A stretch of 50,740 nt of DNA from an uncultured Porphyromonadaceae bacterium (GTDB lineage Bacteria > Bacteroidota > Bacteroidia > Bacteroidales > Muribaculaceae). Below the pieces are notes generated by a model that was not told the DNA's origin, searched no databases, and saw nothing but the letters and a program-made list of their open reading frames with translations. Made by a program: the position numbers and the translations under genes. Positions within the stretch are counted from its first letter, which is position 1; every line of letters begins with the position of its first letter. The stretch covers positions 1 through 50,740 of the forward strand of contig CAMWNR010000003.1 of assembly GCA_947175665.1 (NCBI GenBank), given 5' to 3'. Of this stretch, positions 10,241-20,860 are shown in pieces.

Positions 10241-10310
10241 CTTGATTTAACCTGATTTATCTTGATTAATTTTTATTTGGCTTGATTTAGGCTGATTTAT
10301 TTTGATATTA
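10241..10310. repeat. Degenerate 10-bp-period repeat (consensus CTTGATTTAT)
   Basis: CTTGATTTAA CCTGATTTAT CTTGATTAAT TTTTATTTGG CTTGATTTAG GCTGATTTAT TTTGATATTA in one 10-bp register. Confidence 0.7.
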
Positions 10311-11510
10311 TTGCATTTTTAGTTTCCGGAGTTTATTAAACAGCCATAATATGCCTGCTGCCAGAGTGAGGAGAATTAACTGATATATTATGGTCAGTGG
10401 CCAGTTTATAGTATGGGCGTTGGCTCGCATCGGAGTTGCAGATGATGAAGCATCATATCTCGCAAAGGGATTGGTGTAAATTACCTCTCCTCCAGGGAAG
10501 TAGATATTTAGTCTGGCATAAGTATCCTCCGGTCTGAATCCGTATTCTAACGAGTCTGTTTCTATAATCTTCATCAACGTGGCATGATCCTGCCCGAATA
10601 CTTTTATACTGTCGGCCATCTCACTTAGTTTTACAAAGATAGTATCTCCGGGTAGTAAACCAATCTTATTTATTGCCGGTAGCACCTTGTTACGACGATA
10701 TTTTTCATCCCAATCACCATCACCATAATCAGGTACGCGCATACTGTAATAAGCACCATCGAGCAGTACCCTTTTTATCTCGTCATATTCTCCTGACTTG
10801 GCATTGACAAAATTGCATCTTATGGCTATGCGTCCGCTCTTGTCGGGAAAGTGAAGGTCGTCGTTTGCCAGTCCGAAACTGTAATGTCCGGCCGATAGAG
10901 CCCAATCCCAGTACTCATTTTCGGTAGTCTTGCCTGAGTCGAGTTCTATTATCTCATACCCTTCAAGATTCTCCATCTGCGATTTATTGATAGTGCGTGT
11001 ACGCGCCGGATGATTAAATTGTATGAAATCGGCACTGTCATGAAGATAATCTAATTGAAACTGCTTTTGCGATGCAAGAAAGGGAAACAGATTATCCCAA
11101 TGTATCACGCCTTTGCTACCGAATACAAGTTTATGAAACTTATAGGCGTTATACCCTTGCTCATATACATTAACCTGCAGGGTAGAATCTGTAGGATGCT
11201 TGGTAATCTCGTTATGATTTGAGTAGGTGATAATATCGTAATTCAATTTTCGATACTTATCTTCTACATAATCCGGCCACTGCGGACACTCATTCAGCAA
11301 TCCCTTCACCCTTGTATGCGTGTGGAAATTAGCCCGCTTCCAACCTACTGCGGCATCATAGTTACGATAAGGATCAAACACATCAGGCCCCTCAAACGGG
11401 TGCGGTTCTGCAAAATTATAAATAGGGCTGAAACTCAGTATTACTACTATAAAGAGCGCACCGAGTATTACCAATCCTAAAATCTTGGAGACTGTCTTCA
11501 GATATTTCAT
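10308..11510 (-). CDS. PHP-domain-like membrane-anchored protein
   Basis: Start set at Met17 of the supplied ORF (MKYLKTVSKILGLVILGALF hydrophobic anchor); ANFHTHTRVKGLL and YSNHNEIT PHP-like motifs; C-terminal TM. Confidence 0.65.
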   Translation of the reverse strand: MKYLKTVSKILGLVILGALFIVVILSFSPIYNFAEPHPFEGPDVFDPYRNYDAAVGWKRANFHTHTRVKGLLNECPQWPDYVEDKYRKLNYDIITYSNHNEITKHPTDSTLQVNVYEQGYNAYKFHKLVFGSKGVIHWDNLFPFLASQKQFQLDYLHDSADFIQFNHPARTRTINKSQMENLEGYEIIELDSGKTTENEYWDWALSAGHYSFGLANDDLHFPDKSGRIAIRCNFVNAKSGEYDEIKRVLLDGAYYSMRVPDYGDGDWDEKYRRNKVLPAINKIGLLPGDTIFVKLSEMADSIKVFGQDHATLMKIIETDSLEYGFRPEDTYARLNIYFPGGEVIYTNPFARYDASSSATPMRANAHTINWPLTIIYQLILLTLAAGILWLFNKLRKLKMQ

Positions 11511-11519
11511 AATAATATT

Positions 11520-11558
11520 TTGCCCATCTATAAACGCGGTGCATTTACAGATGGGCAA
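11520..11558 (-). other. 15-bp hairpin between nuoN stop and next ORF
   Basis: Sense TTGCCCATCTGTAAA / TTTATAGATGGGCAA with one G-U pair, loop TGCACCGCG; 24 nt after nuoN; no U-tract. Confidence 0.7.
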
Positions 11559-11581
11559 TAGTTGTGTTGTATAGTTACAGA

Positions 11582-13051
11582 TTAATTAAGTCCGGGCAAT
11601 ATAAATGTTTCACCTACTACATTTACAAGCCACTGGTATACGCAACTAACCAGACCGAGTAAGAGGATACCACCTACGCAGAGAGTAAGTGCCACCTTCT
11701 CACAAGCACCTGTACCGAATGACTGGATCTTCGGTTCATCGGCTGAAATCCACATTGCTTTCACTACAAGGAGATAGTAGTATAGAGATATGATAGTGTT
11801 GATAAGTGCTATCAATACCAGCATGTAGAGAGCCATTGAGTTTGAACCTGTCACTGAAGTAAAGATAAGAATCTTAGAGAAGAATCCTGCGAAAGGAGGG
11901 ATACCGGCGAGTGAGAACATAGCCAGTGTCATCGCTACCGCGATATAAGGATTTGTCTTGTGCAGACCCTTATAGTCATCCATACTTACCAGTCCGGTAC
12001 GGTCTTCGATCATGCTGATGATTGCGAATGCACCGAGGTTGCTCACTACGTATACAAGTATGTAGAACATCATTGAGGCCAGACCCAAAGTATCCGCGGC
12101 CATAACACCGAGCATGATATATCCTGCCTGTGATACAGAGGAGAATGCCATGAATCGCTTCATGTTTTTCTGACGCATTGCAAAGAGGTTACCTACTGTA
12201 ATTGTAGCGATAATCACAGCATAGAGCATCCACTCCCATGCCTGACTGTATACCTGACCGAATACCTGAACGAATATTACAAAGAATGCGAATGCAGCAG
12301 CGCCTTTTGATACAACAGAGAGATATGCGGTGACTGCAGTCGGAGCACCCTGATATACATCACCTGTCCAGAGGTGGAAAGGTACGAGCGAGAGTTTGAA
12401 ACCGATACCTGCAAGTACAAACGCGAGAGCCACAAGAAGCATAGTGCTCATCATGCCGCCGTTGAAACTTGCTGCGATATCGCTGAAGTAAAGCGAACCA
12501 CCTGAGAGTGCATATACGAAACTCAGACCCATAAGGAGGATTGCCGATGAGAATACCGCGGTAAGTATATACTTGATAGCAGCCTCATGGCTCTCATATT
12601 TATGTTTGTTAAATGCTACAAGAGCCGCTATAGGTAGAGATGCTGATTCAAGACCGATGATGAATAGCAGGAAGTGACGGGCTGAAATCATGAGATACAT
12701 TCCGAAGAGTGTTACGAGCAACAACTCATAAAACTCACCTTTACGTATGATCACCATATCGGTTTCAACCCACTTTGCTGCTTCAAGCATACAGATAAAT
12801 ACACCTACGTTAAGTATGCACTTCATTGCTTTGCAGGCCGGAGAGTCTACATACATACCTCCAAATACACTCTCTGAGCAGCCGGGTACGATCCAGATTG
12901 CTACAGTACCGAGCAGGAAGAGCACGGTAGTGAAGGGGGTAAGGAATTTCTTGCCATTATCGGGAGTAAATGTATCGAAGAGGAATACGAGCAAGAAAAT
13001 TCCCAGAATTATCAGTTCAGGCATCATTGCCCCAAATTGAGAATAGTCCAT
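11582..13051 (-). CDS. nuoN: NADH-quinone oxidoreductase subunit N
   Basis: 489 aa multi-TM antiporter-like; SLVPFHLWTGDVYQGAPTAVTAYLSVVSKGAA. Confidence 0.95.
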   Translation of the reverse strand: MDYSQFGAMMPELIILGIFLLVFLFDTFTPDNGKKFLTPFTTVLFLLGTVAIWIVPGCSESVFGGMYVDSPACKAMKCILNVGVFICMLEAAKWVETDMVIIRKGEFYELLLVTLFGMYLMISARHFLLFIIGLESASLPIAALVAFNKHKYESHEAAIKYILTAVFSSAILLMGLSFVYALSGGSLYFSDIAASFNGGMMSTMLLVALAFVLAGIGFKLSLVPFHLWTGDVYQGAPTAVTAYLSVVSKGAAAFAFFVIFVQVFGQVYSQAWEWMLYAVIIATITVGNLFAMRQKNMKRFMAFSSVSQAGYIMLGVMAADTLGLASMMFYILVYVVSNLGAFAIISMIEDRTGLVSMDDYKGLHKTNPYIAVAMTLAMFSLAGIPPFAGFFSKILIFTSVTGSNSMALYMLVLIALINTIISLYYYLLVVKAMWISADEPKIQSFGTGACEKVALTLCVGGILLLGLVSCVYQWLVNVVGETFILPGLN

Positions 13052-13079
13052 TTCTTTATATCAATTAGATCGTTATCGT

Positions 13080-14594
13080 TTAGATTGCGGTCTGCAGAGC
13101 CTTTACAATCGGGAGAAACGAGTGCTGTATAGTCTCGTTGATCCAATTGGGGAAGCAGCCGATACCGGCAATACAAATAATCAGTGTTACAGTTGAGAAA
13201 CGCTCAAACCATGTAGCGTCTGTAAGTTGCAGATGATGCTGGTCGTAAACCGGACCGAGTAGGAGTTTGCCTACTACTCGCAAGATATAGACTGCAGTTA
13301 TTACAATCGAACATGTAGCGGCTACCACAAATGCTCTGTGGAAGAAGTCGACATCTTCCCACGCACCGAAGAAGATAGTCATTTCGGCTACGAAACCTGA
13401 GAGACCGGGCAGACCGAGTGATGCGAAACCTGCTATCATGTAGCAAACGCCCAGATACGGCATTATCTGCATCAAGCCTCCCATCTGGCGGATATCGCGT
13501 GTATGGGTTCTGCCATATATCATACCGATCAATGCAAAGAAGAGTGCTGTCATCAGACCATGAGAGAGCATCTGGAGGATTGCACCTGTCATAGCAGTAG
13601 TGTTGAGCATAAGGAGTGCGAAAAGCACCATACCGCAGTGGCTCACTGATGAGTAAGCATTGATATATTTGAGGTCTGTCTGTACGCATGCCGAGAATGC
13701 ACCGTATACTACACTTATACCTGTAAGGATGATGAATATCCATGCAAGTTCATTGGCTGCCTGAGGCAAAAGATAGATGGCAATGCGGAAGCATCCGTAA
13801 CCACCGAGTTTCATAAGCACACCTGCGTGAAGCATTGATACGGCAGTAGGCGCACAAGCGTGACCATCGGGACTCCATGTATGGAAGGGGAACATAGCAC
13901 CGAGCACACCGAAGCCGACAAAGGTAAAGCAGAAAAGGAGATTCTGCCACGTAGGATCAACGGCATTGTTGTGAGCGATCTCAAGGATATTCCATGTGAG
14001 TTCGCCCCCTTCGGGAGCACTGTGCCAGTAGATGCCGAGCAGACCGAGCATCAGGAATGCGGAGCCACCCATAAGCATCAGGGTAAGTTTCATGGCCGAA
14101 TACTCCTTACGTCCTGTACCCCATACACCGATAAGGAGGTACATCGGGATAAGAGCCACCTCATAAAACATGAACATAGTGAACATGTCGATAGAGATAA
14201 AGAAGCCGAATACTCCGGTGCTCAGGAGTGCAAACCAGAGGAAAAAGTTCTTGGGGAGCGGATTAATCTTCCATGATGCGAAAGTACCGGCAAAAACTAT
14301 GATAGCCGAGAGGAGAAGCATCAAAACAGATATACCGTCTACACCTACTGCAAGGTGTATGTTAAGCGGGGCATACCACATCCAACTGCCGCGATAGAGC
14401 ATCTCATCATCGATACCCGCCGCACGCAGACCCAGGAAGTCTACACAGAGCCAGATGGCAAGTGCCAACAGCGCTGTACTGCCCACTACCATGACCGCAC
14501 GGATTGCGCCCATGCCGTTGTTACGACACAGACCGAGACCGGCCATCATCAATATAGGGATGATTACAAACCAGATTAATATATTTCCGAACAT
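13080..14594 (-). CDS. nuoM: NADH-quinone oxidoreductase subunit M
   Basis: 504 aa; FPFHTWSPDGHACAPTAVSMLHAGVLMKLGGYG; follows nuoL. Confidence 0.95.
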   Translation of the reverse strand: MFGNILIWFVIIPILMMAGLGLCRNNGMGAIRAVMVVGSTALLALAIWLCVDFLGLRAAGIDDEMLYRGSWMWYAPLNIHLAVGVDGISVLMLLLSAIIVFAGTFASWKINPLPKNFFLWFALLSTGVFGFFISIDMFTMFMFYEVALIPMYLLIGVWGTGRKEYSAMKLTLMLMGGSAFLMLGLLGIYWHSAPEGGELTWNILEIAHNNAVDPTWQNLLFCFTFVGFGVLGAMFPFHTWSPDGHACAPTAVSMLHAGVLMKLGGYGCFRIAIYLLPQAANELAWIFIILTGISVVYGAFSACVQTDLKYINAYSSVSHCGMVLFALLMLNTTAMTGAILQMLSHGLMTALFFALIGMIYGRTHTRDIRQMGGLMQIMPYLGVCYMIAGFASLGLPGLSGFVAEMTIFFGAWEDVDFFHRAFVVAATCSIVITAVYILRVVGKLLLGPVYDQHHLQLTDATWFERFSTVTLIICIAGIGCFPNWINETIQHSFLPIVKALQTAI

Positions 14595-14648
14595 AATCGT
14601 AAGTTGTTACTGATGTTGTGTTGTTATCGTTTTAACTTCTTCCGTAGG

Positions 14649-16592
14649 TTAGATTATGCATATCAATGTGATGATTGCAAGTGCAAGCGCACCGAAGAAG
14701 TACCAAAGTACGTATGCCTGTACATTACCGCTCTGCATACCGCGGATAGAGTAACTTACCTTCTGTGTTACCTTGGCAAAGCCATCCATTGTAGCATCGA
14801 TGACATGACGGTCAAACCATGCGATTGCCTTACAGATACCGTTGAAGATAATGTTGTGGGTGATGAAGAGATAAATCTCATCCCAGTAGAAGCGATGATA
14901 TGCTGCTGTCCAGAGTCCGGGGAGAGCATTGCGGAATTTCTCGGGGAGCGGATTCTTTTTGCGATACATTACGGTAGCAAGAAGTATCGCCAATACCGCT
15001 ACTGTAAGAGAGGTGGCCGCTACAGGAGCCTCGATATGGATGTGATAGGGAGCACCGTTCCATGTCACGAGTTCGCCGAAGGGTATAAAGCCTGAAACGC
15101 AACTTACCGCAGCAAGAATGATGAGAGGCAATGACATTTGCCAGGGAGCATCGTGGGGTTTGTGATGCTCGTATTCGGGATTCTCTTCCCACCAGAAGAT
15201 GAGATAATAGAGTCTGAACATATAGAATGCAGTAAGACCTGCTACCATAGTCATCCAGGCACCCCAGAACCAGTGGCGGGCAAACATTGCGGCCAGCATC
15301 TCGTCTTTTGAGAAGAAACCAGAGAAGGGGTAAATACCGGCAATAGCAAGACAGCCGATGAGGAATGTCCAGTGAGTGATAGGCATATATTTGCGCAGAC
15401 CACCCATCTTGGTATAGTCATTAGAGTGCACGGCATGAATAAGAGCACCTGCTCCGAGGAAGAGGAGCGCCTTAAACATAGCGTGTGTGAAGAGGTGGAA
15501 CATACCTGCCATATATCCGAGACCGGAGTAATGCTCACCGGGAATCATATAATCGCGAGCCACACCGAGCGACACCATCATAAATGCTATCTGCGAGATA
15601 GTAGAGAACGCGAGTACACGTTTGATGTCAACCTGAGTACATGCTACAACTGCGGCATAGAATGCTGTGATTGCACCTACACAGCAAATGAAGGTCATGG
15701 ATGCCTCAACCACACAATATACGGGGAACATGCGCGCTACCAGATATACACCTGCTACAACCATTGTAGCAGCGTGGATAAGTGCTGATACCGGAGTAGG
15801 ACCCTCCATTGCATCGGGAAGCCAGATATGCAACGGAAGCATCGCTGACTTACCCATACCACCGGTAAAGATGAGTACCATAGCCCAAGTCAATACCGAG
15901 CATCCCATAAATGTTGCTCCACCAGTCTCGGCGAGTACATTCATCGGGTTGGAGGTCATGGATACGAAGTTAAATGTATCTGTGAAGTATGAAAGTGTCA
16001 GGATACCGAGCAGGAATCCGAGGTCGGCAAATCGAGTCACGATAAATGCTTTCTTTGAAGCCGATACCGCTGAGGGGAGACGGTAGAAGAAACCGATAAG
16101 CAGGAATGAAGATACACCTACAAGTTCCCAGAATATATACATCTGGAAAATATTGGTAGCCACTACAAGACCCAACATAGAGAAGGAGAAGAGTGACAGG
16201 AATGCGTAGTATCTCTGGAAACCGCCTTCATGTTCCATATAACCCCAACTGTAAAGATGCACCATAAAGGAGATTGTAGTGATGACTACAAGCATCATTG
16301 CCGAGATAGGATCGAGAAGGAAACCGAGATTGACTACAAGTTTGGGAGTGAATGCCAACCAGGTCACATCAAAAACCTGATACTGCTGGCGCACGCCGTC
16401 GATTATAAACTCAGGGTTTCCGCTAAAGAAATAAGTGAACGCTACAATATAGGCAAGCGTCATGGTGGTTCCCATGCCGAGTATGCCTAATATGCCCGCT
16501 ACCTTACGACTCATCTTTACTCCGCCGATACCGAGGAGCAAAAACATGAAGAGGGGCAGACAAAGAATCAGGATTGGTAATGTAATGCCCAT
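14649..16592 (-). CDS. nuoL: NADH-quinone oxidoreductase subunit L
   Basis: 647 aa; LPLHIWLPDAMEGPTPVSALIHAATMVVAGVYLVAR. Confidence 0.95.
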   Translation of the reverse strand: MGITLPILILCLPLFMFLLLGIGGVKMSRKVAGILGILGMGTTMTLAYIVAFTYFFSGNPEFIIDGVRQQYQVFDVTWLAFTPKLVVNLGFLLDPISAMMLVVITTISFMVHLYSWGYMEHEGGFQRYYAFLSLFSFSMLGLVVATNIFQMYIFWELVGVSSFLLIGFFYRLPSAVSASKKAFIVTRFADLGFLLGILTLSYFTDTFNFVSMTSNPMNVLAETGGATFMGCSVLTWAMVLIFTGGMGKSAMLPLHIWLPDAMEGPTPVSALIHAATMVVAGVYLVARMFPVYCVVEASMTFICCVGAITAFYAAVVACTQVDIKRVLAFSTISQIAFMMVSLGVARDYMIPGEHYSGLGYMAGMFHLFTHAMFKALLFLGAGALIHAVHSNDYTKMGGLRKYMPITHWTFLIGCLAIAGIYPFSGFFSKDEMLAAMFARHWFWGAWMTMVAGLTAFYMFRLYYLIFWWEENPEYEHHKPHDAPWQMSLPLIILAAVSCVSGFIPFGELVTWNGAPYHIHIEAPVAATSLTVAVLAILLATVMYRKKNPLPEKFRNALPGLWTAAYHRFYWDEIYLFITHNIIFNGICKAIAWFDRHVIDATMDGFAKVTQKVSYSIRGMQSGNVQAYVLWYFFGALALAIITLICII

Positions 16593-16596
16593 ATTA

Positions 16597-16908
16597 TTAA
16601 TGTTTCATTTTGTTAGATTCCAATACATTTGTGCTTCCTACCGCACGGTAGATATTGATGATGATGGCAATGGCAATTGCTGTCTCGGCAGCCGCTATAG
16701 CGATTGCGAAGAGTGTGAATACCATACCCTCCATCGAACCCGGGAAGAGGAAGCGATTGAAGATTGCAAAATTAAGATCGGCCGAGTTGAGCATCAATTC
16801 GAGCGATATAAGAATAGCAATCATATTCTTGCGGGTGACAAACCCGTAGACACCGCAGGCGAACATCACCACACTCGGCACAAGATACCAAAGAAGATTT
16901 AGATCCAT
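16597..16908 (-). CDS. nuoK: NADH-quinone oxidoreductase subunit K
   Basis: 103 aa; NMIAILISLELMLNSADLNF; AIAAAETAIAIAIIINIYR. Confidence 0.95.
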   Translation of the reverse strand: MDLNLLWYLVPSVVMFACGVYGFVTRKNMIAILISLELMLNSADLNFAIFNRFLFPGSMEGMVFTLFAIAIAAAETAIAIAIIINIYRAVGSTNVLESNKMKH

Positions 16909-16939
16909 TTTTATATCTGATTATTTTACGGGTTAATAA

Positions 16940-17473
16940 TTATCTTTTGCGTCCTACTGTCACACCGCCGATAATGCTGGCGAGCAAGAGTACACTCACG
17001 GCCTCAAAGGGGAGCAGATACTGGAATCGGTTAGTACCGGTAAAGGCCTCACCTATCATCTTCATAGTGATCTGATCGCCCGACAACGCCTCACCGAGTG
17101 AGAGCATAGTACCGTTTGATGAGCATACCATAGGCATTGTGAAAAGAGCATAGAGCAACAGTGCGGTACCGATACCGGCGGCTACTGCGCCTGCTATGCG
17201 ACGATGACTTTCCATAGGAGCCGCTTTATCATTGGGCTTGTGGGTAAGAAGTATGGCAAACACAAATAGTACCATGATACCACCTGCATAGACCGCTATC
17301 TGCACAGCGCCCAGAAATTGATATCCCATCTGGAAATAGAATACGGCAGACCCGAGAAGTACAAACAATAGATAAGTCGCAGCGCGAAGTATCTTGTCTG
17401 TACGTATAGCCATAAATGAGAAAATGACTATCACGAGTGCCACCACAAAGTAGAGTATTATGTTTCCTACCAT
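16940..17473 (-). CDS. nuoJ: NADH-quinone oxidoreductase subunit J
   Basis: 177 aa; QFLGAVQIAVYAGGIMVLFVFAILL. Confidence 0.95.
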   Translation of the reverse strand: MVGNIILYFVVALVIVIFSFMAIRTDKILRAATYLLFVLLGSAVFYFQMGYQFLGAVQIAVYAGGIMVLFVFAILLTHKPNDKAAPMESHRRIAGAVAAGIGTALLLYALFTMPMVCSSNGTMLSLGEALSGDQITMKMIGEAFTGTNRFQYLLPFEAVSVLLLASIIGGVTVGRKR

Positions 17474-17497
17474 GATGTATATGTCAGTTATTACTTA

Positions 17498-18166
17498 TTA
17501 TTCTGCTTTAGGTTGTTGCTTTTCTTCAGAAGCCTGAGACGCAGATGCATCGGCAGGTGATTCTGCAGCCGGTTGCGCTGCGGCTGCTTTTGCCGCGGCT
17601 TCTCTTTCGGCCTTGATCTTGGCAGCCTTGGCCATTGCCTCAGCCTTGATCTGAGCCAGTTTCTCCGGATCGATTGCAGGCTTGGGAGCCGGTGCTGATG
17701 CAACATCATCGGCCGGTTCGGGACGGTAATTGAGTTGCATTACAAGTTTGTCGCGGGTAAACACTGCCTGCTCGAAATCATTTGTAAACTCAAGGGCATC
17801 CTGCGGACATGTAGTCACACAGAGCATACAGAATGTACAACTCCCGAGGTCGTACATATACTTGTCGAGTTTACGCTTTTTCTTCCCGTCGGGAAGATCC
17901 ACCATTTTAGTGGTCAGTTCGATAGTACCGTTAGGGCAATTCATCTGGCATATACCGCATGCGATACACTTGTGATGGCCCTCGGCATCATATTTCAGAG
18001 TCAATTCCGCGCGAAAGCGATCTGCGATGTGGAGTGTTTCGCGGTTTTCGGGATATTGCTCCGTGATTTTGGGAGTCACAAATTCTTTACCTGTGACACC
18101 CATTCCGGTCACAAGACTCTTCAGTCCTTGGCCGAAACCTGAAAAATATTCCTTAATACTACTCAT
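17498..18166 (-). CDS. nuoI: NADH-quinone oxidoreductase subunit I (2x[4Fe-4S]) with Ala/Lys/Glu-rich C-terminal extension
   Basis: 222 aa; CIACGICQMNCPNGTIEL and CTFCMLCVTTCPQDAL; starts ~10 nt after the atpG stop. Confidence 0.95.
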   Translation of the reverse strand: MSSIKEYFSGFGQGLKSLVTGMGVTGKEFVTPKITEQYPENRETLHIADRFRAELTLKYDAEGHHKCIACGICQMNCPNGTIELTTKMVDLPDGKKKRKLDKYMYDLGSCTFCMLCVTTCPQDALEFTNDFEQAVFTRDKLVMQLNYRPEPADDVASAPAPKPAIDPEKLAQIKAEAMAKAAKIKAEREAAAKAAAAQPAAESPADASASQASEEKQQPKAE

Positions 18167-18176
18167 AAATCTATTT

Positions 18177-19067
18177 TTATCTCTCTACCTGACCTCCGAG
18201 TATATCAAGAAGTTCGGTAGTGATTGATTGCTGACGAAGTTTATTAAATTCAAGTTGTAGAGTTTCCTGCAGTTTGTGGGCATTATCATTTGCAGCCTGC
18301 ATCGCCATTACTCGTGCGGCCTGCTCGGAAGCACGGTTCTCAATGGTTATCTCCTGCATTGTGCTTAATACAAACATCGGGAGAACAGCATTGAAAATAT
18401 CATTTGCGTCCGGCTCGAAGATGTAGAGTTGATTCTCAGTCGCACTATCTTCACCTTGCAGAAGTATATCTGCTCTAACCGGGAAGAGTGTGTCGATGGC
18501 GAGACGCTGCTTGCTTATAGAGTGATATTGCATGTACACAACCTCTACAAGATCCAATTTGCCTGAAATAAAAGCCTCGCGAAGGTCATGGGTAAAATTA
18601 TCTACGGTCTTACCCTCCATCTTGGAGTCTACACCGTCTATATGTTCTACCTTTATGGTACCCTCAGCCGCAAGTTTATCGCACGCTTTGCGTATCTTCT
18701 TACCAACAGGATATAGTGTAATCTCAACACCTGTACCGTACTTTTCACGCAGTGAGTTGAGTTCGACAAGAAGTTGCTTGAAGATATTGATGTTATAGGC
18801 TCCGCAGAGTCCGTCATCACTACCGAAAACAACTACTCCTATCTTGCTTACCTCTCTATCCTCGATCAGCGGTGAGTGGAAGTCGACTCCGGCAGAAAGT
18901 ATGTGACCCATAATCTGCTTTATCTGATCTTTATACGGAAGAAGTTCGCGCAGACCACGCTCAAACTTATGTACTTTTGCAGATGAAATCATCTTCATAG
19001 CACCGGTAATTTTCTCACTCGATGCTACCGAACCGATTCTCGTCTTTAATTCCCTGAGGGTTGCCAT
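18177..19067 (-). CDS. atpG: F-type ATP synthase gamma subunit
   Basis: 296 aa; MATLRELKTRIGSVASSEKITGAMKMISSAK; C-terminal RQQSITTELLDILGG. Confidence 0.95.
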   Translation of the reverse strand: MATLRELKTRIGSVASSEKITGAMKMISSAKVHKFERGLRELLPYKDQIKQIMGHILSAGVDFHSPLIEDREVSKIGVVVFGSDDGLCGAYNINIFKQLLVELNSLREKYGTGVEITLYPVGKKIRKACDKLAAEGTIKVEHIDGVDSKMEGKTVDNFTHDLREAFISGKLDLVEVVYMQYHSISKQRLAIDTLFPVRADILLQGEDSATENQLYIFEPDANDIFNAVLPMFVLSTMQEITIENRASEQAARVMAMQAANDNAHKLQETLQLEFNKLRQQSITTELLDILGGQVER

Positions 19068-19206
19068 TTCTTTATATTATTTAAGTGGCTCTTATTATTA
19101 AGTTGTACTATTGCTTTTTCATTAAGTTGTATCTCGGAATTATAGATTATTAATATCTGCTATAAACTCAGCACAACTTAATTTTAAGAGTTACTTATCT
19201 TTCTGA

Positions 19207-19261
19207 CAGCAGGGTCTCCTCACGCTGACTCCGTATATAGAGTGCCGAGGGTTCCCTGCTG
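19207..19261 (-). other. Extended hairpin in atpA-atpG spacer
   Basis: Sense CAGCAGGG aa CCCTC ggc ACTC tatatacg GAGT cagcgt GAGG aga CCCTGCTG; nested complementary segments. Confidence 0.6.
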
Positions 19262-19278
19262 ATCAAAATAGATTCTTA

Positions 19279-20859
19279 TTATGCTTTTTTGTAACTTCCT
19301 GCTATCTCGGCGGCACACTCGCGTATCTTAGCCTCGACATCATCGGTAAGTTGACCCGATTTGATAACATCGAGTACCTCTTTCTGATATTTAGCCTTGA
19401 CGAGTTGCAAGAATTGCTGCTCAAATTCTGATACCTTGTCTACGGGTACATTTTCGAGAAGTCCGTTTACACCGCAATAGATTACCGCTACCTGATTTTC
19501 TACAGGCCAAGGTGAATATTGAGGTTGTATGAGCAACTGCTGGTTTTTACGACCGGTATCGATAACTTTTGCAGTCACCGGGTCAATATCACCACCAAAC
19601 TTGGTAAACGATTCCAACTCGCGGAACTGAGCCTGCGCAATCTTGAGCGTACCAGCCACCTTCTTCATAGGTTTGATCTGAGCATTACCACCTACACGTG
19701 ATACCGAGATACCTACGTTGATGGCCGGACGGATACCCTGGTTAAACAATGAAGTTTCAAGGAAGATCTGACCATCTGTGATAGAAATCACATTGGTCGG
19801 GATATATGCTGATACGTCACCTGCCTGAGTCTCGATAATGGGGAGTGCAGTAAGCGAACCGCCACCCTTGACGTATGGTTTCATAACAGCGGGAAGGTCA
19901 TTCATCTTCTCCGCAACCTCCTGGTCATCGATAATCTTGGCGGCACGTTCGAGAAGACGTGAGTGGAGATAGAATATATCACCGGGATAAGCCTCACGTC
20001 CGGAGGGGCGCTTCAATACGAGCGATACCTCACGGTAAGCCACAGCCTGCTTGGAGAGATCATCATATACGATAAGCGCATCGCGACCTGAATCGCGGAA
20101 GAACTCACCGATAGCCACACCTGCAAAAGGTGCGAAGTAACGCATTGATGCAGATTCGGAAGCAGAGGCAGATACCACTACTGTGTATTCCATAGCACCG
20201 TACTTCTCAAGAGTATGTACTATTGACGCTACCGAAGAAGCCTTCTGGCCGATTGCTACATAGATACAATATACAGGCTTTCCGGCGAGATAATTCTCGC
20301 GCTGATTGATGATAGTATCGATTGCGATTGCTGTCTTACCGATCTGGCGGTCACCGATGATAAGTTCACGCTGGCCACGACCGATAGGAATCATAGAGTC
20401 AACTGCCTTAAGACCTGTCTGCAAAGGTTGCTTTACAGGCTGGCGGAAGATTACACCCGGAGCCTTGCGCTCGAGGGGGAGACGGAGACGCTCACCTTCG
20501 ATGGGTCCTTTGCCGTCTATAGGTTCACCGAGAATGTTGATAACACGACCGAGCAAACCCTCACCTACCGGAATAGATGCGATTTCACCCGTGCGGCGTA
20601 CCGACATATTTTCGGTCACGGTATTAACTTTATCTAAAAGCACTACACCCACATTGCTCTCCTCAAGGTTGAGGGCAACACCGGTAGCACCATTTTCAAA
20701 CTCTACCAACTCATTAGACTTAACATTCTCCAGTCCGTAAACGTGAGCCACACCGTCACCTACATTAAGTACGGTACCCACTTCTTCAAATTTAACTGAA
20801 GAGTTGATATTGTCGAGTTGCTGTTTTAAGATATCTGATATTTCGCTTGGGTTAAGCAT
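19279..20859 (-). CDS. atpA: F-type ATP synthase alpha subunit
   Basis: 526 aa; [30 protein letters not shown]. Confidence 0.97.
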   Translation of the reverse strand: MLNPSEISDILKQQLDNINSSVKFEEVGTVLNVGDGVAHVYGLENVKSNELVEFENGATGVALNLEESNVGVVLLDKVNTVTENMSVRRTGEIASIPVGEGLLGRVINILGEPIDGKGPIEGERLRLPLERKAPGVIFRQPVKQPLQTGLKAVDSMIPIGRGQRELIIGDRQIGKTAIAIDTIINQRENYLAGKPVYCIYVAIGQKASSVASIVHTLEKYGAMEYTVVVSASASESASMRYFAPFAGVAIGEFFRDSGRDALIVYDDLSKQAVAYREVSLVLKRPSGREAYPGDIFYLHSRLLERAAKIIDDQEVAEKMNDLPAVMKPYVKGGGSLTALPIIETQAGDVSAYIPTNVISITDGQIFLETSLFNQGIRPAINVGISVSRVGGNAQIKPMKKVAGTLKIAQAQFRELESFTKFGGDIDPVTAKVIDTGRKNQQLLIQPQYSPWPVENQVAVIYCGVNGLLENVPVDKVSEFEQQFLQLVKAKYQKEVLDVIKSGQLTDDVEAKIRECAAEIAGSYKKA

Positions 20860-20860
20860 C

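Noticed and set aside
13204-14276. Several overlapping small ORFs within nuoM
   Set aside because: Out-of-frame ORFs inside a conserved membrane-protein gene.
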